From Ptychodera flava (Eukaryota > Hemichordata > Enteropneusta > Ptychoderidae): a DNA stretch of 64,000 nt. Shown one piece after another: positions 55,795-64,000 of this stretch (the first letter of the stretch is position 1; every line of letters starts with the position of its first letter). Under the pieces are notes generated by a model that worked only from the letters and a program-made list of their open reading frames with translations, had not been told where the DNA came from and made no database searches. The stretch lies in NCBI RefSeq assembly GCF_041260155.1, contig NC_091947.1, positions 1,366,501 through 1,430,500 on the forward strand. The letters are read 5' to 3'. The position numbers and the translations under genes were made by a program.

Positions 55795-56592
55795 TTTTCG
55801 GTGTAATAAGATAAATAACACATAATAGCGAGGGCAATATCACAATTTATTGCCTAGGCTGGTGCTCATGAGTGGAATATTGACTGCATCTGCTAGCCAT
55901 CTTCAACACAACCGCACACCGTTATCATCCGTCATTTCTCAGCCTGTTTCTGGTCAACAGTCCCAACCAAATATAACCATTGATGTTCAAAAATCTGCTG
56001 CAGCGTCTCTTTTTGCGGATGCTATGATCACCGGCAGACATTTTCACATTTTCCTTGGACAGCAACAGTAAATGCTGGAACGAGTTCTCCTTTTCACAGT
56101 CGTCCATTTGGACATTTAAACTATTTTTGGAAACGAAAGATTCAAATGACTTATTTGAATTTCTACATAAATTATATTTTGATGGAAATTAATGAATTCC
56201 CCAATGTTGAATGTTCAAACTGTTTTCTGCTGTTCAAATTAAAAGAGAAATGCTCCTAAAGTATTCCTAAGTGAGTTGTAAATGTTTAAAAATTCACTCA
56301 CTTTTAGTTTGTCGGATGTTTGATTGAACATTTCATTAACTATTAAATTAATTATTGATTTGAATTCATTTTGGTTGTGTGAGTGTCGTTATTTAGTGTG
56401 AATCTTCGGTGTAATAAAATAAATAACACATGATAGCGAGGGCAATATCACAATTTGTTGGCTGCCCTCGGGCTTGGTGCTCATGACCGGAATATTGATG
56501 ATGCCCTCACCGTAGGCTCGGGCATCAACAGCACCACCCATCGGGCAGGTAACAAATTGTGTAATTGCCCTCGCCATTATGTGTTATTTAAC
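55795..56592. mobile_element. Palindromic MITE family (AATAACACATxATAGCGAGGGCAA), two copies
   Basis: 56404-56592 is a complete fold-back: AATAACACATGATAGCGAGG is mirrored by 'CCCTCGCCATTATGTGTTATT'. 55800-55870 carries a second left end followed by unrelated sequence. Confidence 0.6.
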
Positions 56593-57040
56593 ATGACTTG
56601 GTCCAAGTCTGTGGGCATATAAATATCAAAACAGAATAAATTGAAGTACTAAATTTCAGTAGGCTGTCGCGCTAAGTGGTAGGCTGGTGCTTTGATCGTG
56701 GGATCGTGGGGTGAACGCCTTTGGCCATCCAGTAACTGCTACACCGAGAGAAGCCAGGCAACTTGTGGCCAGTCTATTAAAGCGTCTGCAGTTTGGTAAC
56801 TTATCCTTGCTTGCTGACACAAAATACATGTAATGCAATCATGCTCATCAGATTATAGAACCCGTACAGTGAAATAATTTTAATGGCTCACAGCTAGCAC
56901 AAATACATTACACAATAAAGTAGAAGCAAAAGAACCTTGATGAGATATGATAGTTGGCACCTGGTTACAAGTAAGCTGTCAACTAGCCTGTTTGAAAATG
57001 TTCTCTATAGATACCATTGATGTGTGTATGTGCCGTGCTT

Positions 57041-57413
57041 CTATAGATTTGCCTTTGTCTGCAACCTGCCAATTTCCACAGCAACACATCTTGTAATGAA
57101 GCTTACAAACATCAGTTCCCTTTTAATTGTCTCTAATTGACTATGTGGACTGCATAAGTCACGGTATTCATATTTTATTTTTGTATCTGCAAACCTGGCC
57201 TCATTCATAAATGCTAATGTTCCCTGACCATAGAGTGAGTATGCGCATTGCTGTGCAAGGTTTGCATCGTCAGCAGAGATGAAGTTCTTTTCAAGAATTA
57301 TGTACACTTTGAAATGAAGATGATTCTTCGCAGCTTCCTTCCATTGTTTGAAATGTGGACTTCCGTTCAGAAAGGTCGAGTGGTTGGTTAAACCACGGTT
57401 ACTCTGCCCCAAA
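57041..57413 (-). CDS. Exon-like ORF, unassigned
   Basis: After a TTATCAG acceptor the minus strand reads open for 124 codons to TAG: starts near SNRGLTNHSTFLNGSPHF, includes KVYIILEKNF, AFMNEARFADTKIKYEYRDL and ends RLQTKANL. It is not repeat-like and codon use looks plausible, so it could be a last exon of a minus-strand gene. I recognise no family, and no neighbouring exon was found that joins it. Confidence 0.35.
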
Positions 57414-60400
57414 CTGATAACTTATGCCAATTATGCAATGAATGGAGGTTCAAAAGTTTGACAATTTCATCACCTATTTATATTTTTGCAACATCGAAAT
57501 CTTCATTATTTGATCCCGTAAGCTTACCCCTTTCAACAAACATGTATCAACAGATGAACCAAATACTGGAAAACCAAATTTTGGCTGAAAATTGTCACTT
57601 TTGGGTCAAAAAGGACCATTTTCGTCCAAAAACTAGACACAAGTTTACCATTAATGCCCACTGTCATTAATGAATATATTAAATAGGCCCTATGTGGCGT
57701 GATTCAGTACATTATTATGTGCATTACCAAAACCCTAAGATGCAGAGTAATCGAACTGGATCAAAAGTGATCATTACTTGCCCTAAATTTAAATGACTAT
57801 TTTGAGCCAAATTTGTCCAAAAGACTAAAGGTTAGGCTGTTTCCCCATTCTATGTTATCAATTCAATTATATGACATGATAAATTACAGTTTAGAATATA
57901 CATATGCGCTATCAGAGCTCAAAAGTTTGAAGAAATTGATAAAAATAACTTAAAGTGGTGAAAATGGAAGTTTTGTCTTGAGTGTGGTCTATTGAGAGGT
58001 TTAGTCACACATTATGACGTTCCATCACTATGTTTAGTGTCGTTCTCACATGATAACCAGAATACAGACGTTCGGAACCTCTCACCAAAACGACACTTCT
58101 ACACGTAGTCATAATCACGTGTAGTTTTTCTTTGAAAGATGTTCTTGGCGTTTCGATGAATTCAGACAAGTGATTTTGTAAAGTGTCATTGTGTTAGCAA
58201 ACATCTGTGATATCAGACATTCTCTTGAGTTTGCACCTGTACAAGAAGTGTACGTTTTCTCGAAGGCCTATGGTTTAATTAAACTTTTCTCTGACGCCTC
58301 CACGAAAATATTTTGTTTAAACCACATCAATAACTAAATAACTGTATAGAAGAAATTGGCCGAAATTTGATTCGCAGGTAGAAAGGTATTGGCATCAAGT
58401 AAAGAAATTAGTTTTCTTAAAATTGAAATAATTTCGCAAGTTTCTGAAAATTAAAAATGCCCCACAATGATCAGGAACGCACAACCAAAATATTTGCATG
58501 TTAAGATTGATATGCATATGCGGCTATGCGCCCTAAGACGTACGTACAATTACGTGTAACTAAATAAGACTGTCTTTCCTTGAGTCAACACAACTTTCAC
58601 ATGGAATAGACTATATCCTCACCTGAAATCCTGATTAAAGACTCATCCATCCATCATCTCTCTCAGAGTAAGATTTCATTTCCTGATCCACATAGCTACT
58701 ACTACACAGTAAATGAACACTCAAAACAACTGACACAACAACGTCATTCATTCATTCAAATGGTTTTATTTTCAATATTGGCACATTTCTTTTATTTTTT
58801 TTTACAAAATTAATTCCATCTGAATTGAGCACATGAAAATGACAATTTTTATTTTTATAAGACCAGACTATTCAACACTGTTTACTGGTAAATACAGACG
58901 TCGTGCATTTTTTTCAACATTAGATTCTGTACAGCCAATCAATTAGAAATTATTTACAATATTTGCATCTATTATCAAAGAAGACAGTTTCAACAAGGCA
59001 TTACAATCACATAACACACATATCACTGAAAGAAAAATTGCAACACTTGTCATTTTAGACCATGGACACCAGTCATATATACATGATTACGTACACTAAT
59101 TTCTCAATATTCTACACACACAACTGTTTAGGGAGAAACGTCACCATGGATCTAGGTTGAACTCTTTGCCATGGTATTATGTTCCTCATAAGATGCAACT
59201 GCAATATACACAAACTTCTGAAGCTTACTAAACAATTGTCATGAGCAACCACAAAAGTTTGAAAAGAGAATTACAGTTAAGTACATTCACCTGTGCCAAA
59301 AGAAATGGTAGTGGGTCAAAGTTCACAGTCATAGTTCAAATTACAAAATTGGGGTCACTACAGAAAACGGGGGGATTGTGCAAGTTGATCAGCATACACC
59401 AATAATACTGTTTTGCAGTAAGGGAGACAGCAAATATCAGTACCTCTTTTATTTTCTCAGGGCATATCGTCTCCAAGACCAGATAGAAATGACTGGTTTT
59501 AGCAGGTGAGTTGCAGGCCTGATAGGTAACAGATATTCTTTCCTTTACTGGAACACATCTAGTCCATGTTTGCTGTCACAAATACAGCATATCCACTTTC
59601 TATTTTACATTGCAAGTCTGATTGGTCAAAGTTGACATCAATATCTCTTTTCACCTTTATGATCACTCCCATGTGTGGATAGTACTTTCCAGTTTGGTTT
59701 TCCTTCATGGCAAGTAGTTGGGAAACAAAAAACTGATAAATATTGGTCTTAGTTTTCACAACTAAAGTGACCAGCCATGACCATAAACCAATAAATAATT
59801 AAACAGATTGTGGATGTACTGTATTGCTTTCAATACTAATCTGCACAATGCAGGACAATTGGTGTGTTTAGCTACGTTGCAAAATTAACAATGAAATTTC
59901 CCATTACAAGGAAATACAGAATATTCCAATAAAAATGTCTTTTTTATTACTCACATTTTTTGTTTTTTAAAAATAATTTTTCAAATTCTGACGGAGGATA
60001 GCAAAAATGCAACTTGACTACAGTAAACTTGTATAACAAAAATAAATAATCAAAAACTTCACATAGAGGATCAGACACTGGTGTCGATAAAAATGAAAGG
60101 TCTAAAATGACAAACGTTTCTATATAAAAGAATTACACACCTCAGCAACCCTTCCCCTCTTCAAGACTTGCCTTTTACAGAAATTGAGGGGGGGAGGAGG
60201 AGGATAAGCGACATAACCATACATGTATTCTCTTTAATATTACCTGATTGAATTGTAAAATTTACAACCAGTCACCAGGGTATAAATTTTTGGTGGTTTC
60301 CTTTTTTTTTGATTGCACATAACAAGTGTAAGTTTGGCAGAAATTAATCACATGGGAGTAGATAAATAGAGAGGGAAAAAACATCTGTTAAAATAATACA

Positions 60401-61432
60401 TTTGATAGCGAGATTACGTTTGTTTCAGTCAAACTGATGTTAAAGCAAAAGAATGAAAACCAAAAAACCAAAACACCCTTGATGATGGGACAATTTGCAT
60501 TCACTATATTGGATATGACCATTTGAATTGGTAATAGAATTATATTGGTGAACAACTAGGACTGTATTGAACAGTCTCTGTCTGGGTAAATAATGTGATA
60601 CAAGTTAAAGGAGTTGCTTTTTAGCCTTACAGTCATCCAAGGCTTTCACTTTATGGTCCTAGCAACTACAAGCAAATCAAATCCAAACTCGTACTGTGGA
60701 AAGAAGTGTAGCGACGAAGAACTAAAAACATGCCGATGGAATGTCTTGCATTTGAATTCATGAGAGAAATGTGATGTAACGTTGGTGACAAAAGGCAAAA
60801 GATATTGAGACAATCTCTATTATACATATATCATTCATATTTCCACTTGTGACAAAATCAGCCTTTGCATGCCAGTTTCTAGGCTACATCCACAGAAACA
60901 GTGTAGTTACAAACCGTTTCAACAGATGGAGCAAAGATTCTATCATTATTCACCCAGAAATTTATACGAGGAATAGTTTATGATGACACTTCTGAAATGC
61001 ATTCCTTTCCTATATTGTAATAAGTACACTGCACAATAGATCAAAGATTTTGTGAAAGCAAATACCCTTATTCAGAGACAGAGTACAATTGTCACAACAA
61101 GTGCTATCTCATTTCATAATGAGGGATATCTGTTCTCAGAATAAGAAAAATCTCAGTCGATAATGAGAAATATCTGAGTTTCTAATGAGCAATATCTCAA
61201 ATGGCAACAAGGTATGACTGTTCTTATTACAAGCAATGTCTCTTTATAATCAGGATGTCTCATTTCATAATGAAGTATTATCTGGTCTCAAAATGAGCAA
61301 TATATTATCTCATGATGAAGGATTTCAGCATTCATTATCGGGAAAATCTCATATGGCAACACAGGTCATGTTTTTATAATGAGTTAATGCCAAACCTCAT
61401 TTCACAGTGACAGATAGTACTTGAGGTAGAAT
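57414..61432. other. Gene-poor stretch, possibly attractin 3' UTR and intergenic
   Basis: Apart from 59559-59732 no coding signal. 61080-61400 has irregular 'CTCAT-x-x-x-ATAATGAG-x-x-ATATCT' phrases, a degenerate short repeat. Strong AATAAA signals on the minus strand were not resolved. Confidence 0.4.
59559..59732 (-). CDS. Exon-like ORF, unassigned
   Basis: After ATTTATCAG the minus strand reads FFVSQLLAMKENQTGKYYPH, then MGVIIKVKRDIDVNF and ends VFVTANMD-TAG (57 codons). It could be a last exon of a minus-strand gene, or lie in the long 3' region of the attractin gene. No family recognised. Confidence 0.35.
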   Translation of the reverse strand, partial: FFVSQLLAMKENQTGKYYPHMGVIIKVKRDIDVNFDQSDLQCKIESGYAVFVTANMD

Positions 61433-61746
61433 GCGCCTCGGGGACAAATAACTTTTACAATTCTTTTCTGATCTACCACTGGTAGGGGTTCATTTTAAAG
61501 CTCTTGGTGTAAGAAAACTTTTCACCATCTTAGTTTTTCGAAAATCGAAAATTTTATTTTCTCCATGGAGTCAACACAAGGATGGCAGCCATTTTGTATT
61601 TCAAATATAAGTAAATCTTGGGTAATTTATTTCTTTAGTGACCCCTGATTTTATTCTTGATTTTGAAAGACAAAGGTTGAAACATTCCTTGAGAAAAATT
61701 TGAGCAAAAGTTTAAGTCTTTCACTTCCAAGGTGCATACTACCTTA
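61433..61746 (+). mobile_element. 'AAGGTAG' MITE, copy 5
   Basis: Starts GAGGTAGAATGCGCCTCGGG, ends AAGGTGCATACTACCTTAA, about 314 bp. The best visible estimate of the family ends is TTAAGGTAG with an inverted GCGCCTCG block. Confidence 0.75.
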
Positions 61747-63530
61747 ACCGCGAGGATATTTCCTTAATAATGAGGAATTCTGCATTTCATAACTGTGGTC
61801 ACCTCATTCCATCAGGCCAATATCTCTTGTAATTTTTGGTGGATTGATAGTTTCAAAATGTCTATACATCAGTTCACGACAAGATCATCATTGGAGATGT
61901 GAAATATCTCAACATGAGATATCTCATGATACTGCATGGACACTATCAGGATAAATGCTATAACCGACTACTTGGAAGTGATAAGTATTAACTACCAATA
62001 CAGACAATCATCTAACAGCTCTACTTTTCCACAAATTTGCATGTAAATGAATTCCTGGTATACTTTCAGACATCTCTGAAAGGGAAACTCCTTAAAAATA
62101 AACTACACTGTAAAAAAACAATGCTGCTCAACTGTCTTTGGATGCAGGCAACCATAAGAATATACATATTTTTGATAAAACAGGACAGTAGATATCTGCC
62201 AACGTCATTCAATGTGAGCAAAGTGACCCCAGTGAACAAAGTACTTGAATATCATATCATATCATACACATTTTCACACAGTTTGGGGTTCCTGGTATTC
62301 AGATTTTGTAGTTTTTAAAAAATGACAAAAAAATTGAGTGTGGTACAAGTGCTTATGGCGCATCTTAACTGAATGTAATGCGTGATGACAGTTTTGCAAA
62401 ATTGTAACGTTCTGAATATCAGTGAATGCAGTGGGCTGAAGGCAAAGTTTTAGTGAAACCATATCATTACAAAAGTTAATGTGTAACTTGTAAGATACAA
62501 CAACGTTACTGAGACTATATGGCTGCCGTAACATCTAAATACAATGTGTTCTACAGAGTATAAAATGGCATGATATGTTCCCATTTATTTACTGAATTAG
62601 CCGACTCACTCACTCTCTGTACATTGACAACGAATGGCACAACCACACACTCCTTTCAGATATGGTATCATTTAGATTAGAAAAGTGGGCAAATGTGTCT
62701 TATCATCTTTCACTCTGTTTTATATCTAAAGCTAGCAATTGTTTTTCCCCTGACAAAATTTGCATCGAAGGCTGATGTAGTTACACCCCTTTACAATTGG
62801 CCATGCTCTCATCCTGCCCTGGTTCAAGTACAGCCTGTGAATGACCAACATACTCTGATGTGGCGCATTGGTTCATTCTATAGCAAGGAGGGGATTTTAC
62901 AGGATTATTTGGTGTGCCCTGGCACGATGGTTATACTACATTTAAACACAGGCATTGTAGCATATACATTCTATCAATTATTTGTACAGAGCTCATTGCC
63001 AATTTTCTATAAAAGGTATCGACGCATAAAAAAACATATTTTGAATACATTTTTATCAGACATACTTTCCATCCCTTTGAGAAGGAAAGAAAATTACCCT
63101 TAGAATGTTAAAAATTACAAATATTCTGAGTGATTTTTATCTTGTTTGCAAGAATGCATTGTTAAGTTTGAGGTGAAAGGGCAGAAATTCTGCAGTTTGT
63201 GGTAGCCCATACATGACCTTTGAACTGAGATTACTGGGCTATGCTAATGAAGGTCAGGGGTCAACCACAGCACATTTCACCAGCCCTCACCTTGAAAAGC
63301 ATAAATTCTTCAATCATATTACTTCCCCCAAAATGAGAGAGGACTGTCATTTCTCTTTTAAAAAATCATTTTACATCCTATGTTGCTGTTTTCTTCCCCC
63401 CTGTTTTTACAACATCAGATTACGATGTGAACCAATAAAATATTAAGTAAAATCAGTTATGAGTTCATATAAAAACCTTTTGTTTTATAGTACAAGCAGA
63501 TAAGAGCTAATTCTAATATATTAATTTGGA
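61747..63530. other. Probable 3' UTR and flank of the attractin gene
   Basis: Lies directly after the attractin stop on the minus strand. ORFs at 62037, 62274 and 62693 have no motif. Nothing else seen. Confidence 0.4.
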
Positions 63531-63779
63531 CTATACACAGTTGTTAGATCCATTTGGGATCGCTCGTTGATTTTGATTTTTTCTCTGCCTTATGCTACCT
63601 TTGTCTTTGCCTTCTGTGTTTTTCTTTGCATTGACTTGTACGATGGCCGTTCCAAACGTCAGCCCACTGTAGCCCACTGGTGCGTAACCTCCTTCCTCTG
63701 ACGGCAGTCTGATGACTAAACTAAGAACCGCAGCTTTTCCTCCTTTACAGGGCTCTATTGATATTGCACTGGCTAGGCG
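63531..63779 (-). CDS. ATRN: Attractin-family protein, last coding exon (rest lies beyond the right edge)
   Basis: Acceptor TGTTTGTGCACAG at the 3780s boundary, stop TAG at 63531. The frame reads ISIEPCKGGKAAVLSLVIRL, PVGYSGLTFGTAIVQ, a basic GSIRQRKNQNQ segment and an end in NNCV. Vertebrate attractin and attractin-like 1 end the same way: 'EPC-x-x-x-KAAVLS-x-x-x-RLP', 'P-x-G-x-SGL', a basic 'R-x-RK' stretch and a terminal Cys-hydrophobic pair. In those single-pass membrane proteins this is the cytoplasmic tail, and the large CUB/kelch/EGF ectodomain is encoded upstream. Attractin is used in melanocortin and agouti signalling and in myelin maintenance in mammals. Whether this is the ATRN or ATRNL1 orthologue cannot be told from one exon. 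It is convergent with the EEP gene. Confidence 0.85.
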   Translation of the reverse strand, partial: RLASAISIEPCKGGKAAVLSLVIRLPSEEGGYAPVGYSGLTFGTAIVQVNAKKNTEGKDKGSIRQRKNQNQRAIPNGSNNCV

Positions 63780-64000
63780 CTGTGCACAAACAAGACAAGA
63801 CCAAAAAACAGTAAGTCTTCTTGATCTACAAATTACCATATCTAAATAACATCACAATAGGACTGATTCCATAAGATTGCACAGAGTAAGATTGGAACTG
63901 TAATTTTGATTAAAAGTGGGCAGTTCACTTTGGACAGTTCATTGCAGTTGTTTTCTTTGATTAAATATTTTTAGGGATACTCTATTACTCTTCTCATCAC

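Noticed and set aside
1..64000. CRISPR arrays, bacterial operons, tRNA or rRNA genes
   Set aside because: None seen. The tandem repeats have no CRISPR spacing, and the solute-binding genes are spliced, so they are not bacterial contamination.

Overview
The window is animal nuclear DNA, most likely from a marine invertebrate and perhaps a non-vertebrate deuterostome (hemichordate or lancelet grade). The phylum is a guess from overall character. It is AT-rich, with short GT-AG exons lost among long introns, many microsatellites and several families of short inverted-repeat transposons. Almost every stretch that reads open over more than about 60 codons is repeat or noise. The genes had to be assembled exon by exon from splice sites, phases and protein similarity.

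Left third (1-24 kb), minus strand: two tandem paralogous genes encode secreted proteins that carry a bacterial-type periplasmic solute-binding fold (amino-acid-binding family 3, the fold shared with the glutamate-receptor ligand domain) behind a novel helical N-terminal region. The second gene (17486-24179) can be read completely: nine coding exons, 1185 nt, 394 residues, all phases consistent. The first (321-7760) shows four exons of matching phase before it leaves the window. The introns hold a LINE relic, a 1.2 kb palindrome, 340 bp MITEs, a microsatellite and a decayed duplicate of one solute-binding exon. Between the two genes lies a 5 kb fold-back element with a 5-bp target duplication (9617-14652) and a roughly 97-bp tandem repeat.

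Middle (24-47 kb), plus strand: a 1.24 kb TIR element sits just upstream of the second gene's first coding exon. Next comes an eight-exon gene (28220-46903, 438 residues) for an endonuclease/exonuclease/phosphatase (EEP) protein of the CCR4/Angel/PDE12 kind with its recognisable catalytic motifs kept. A palindromic CACGTG box lies 130 bp upstream of its start codon. Its introns carry a 600 bp TIR element, nested MITEs, a hairpin with 30-bp arms, a GTCCCC-ended repeat and two reverse-strand transposon relics: one with a PIN-like 'PDTDVYHIG' protein, one with a reverse transcriptase.

Right third (47-64 kb): a degenerate duplicate of the nuclease gene's last exon, a 130-bp satellite array (48.7-50.4 kb), more dispersed repeats, a few unassigned exon-like ORFs, and at 63531-63779 the minus-strand last exon of an attractin-family gene, whose body lies beyond the right edge. 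The nuclease and attractin genes are convergent. No functional link among the three gene types can be inferred from their adjacency.
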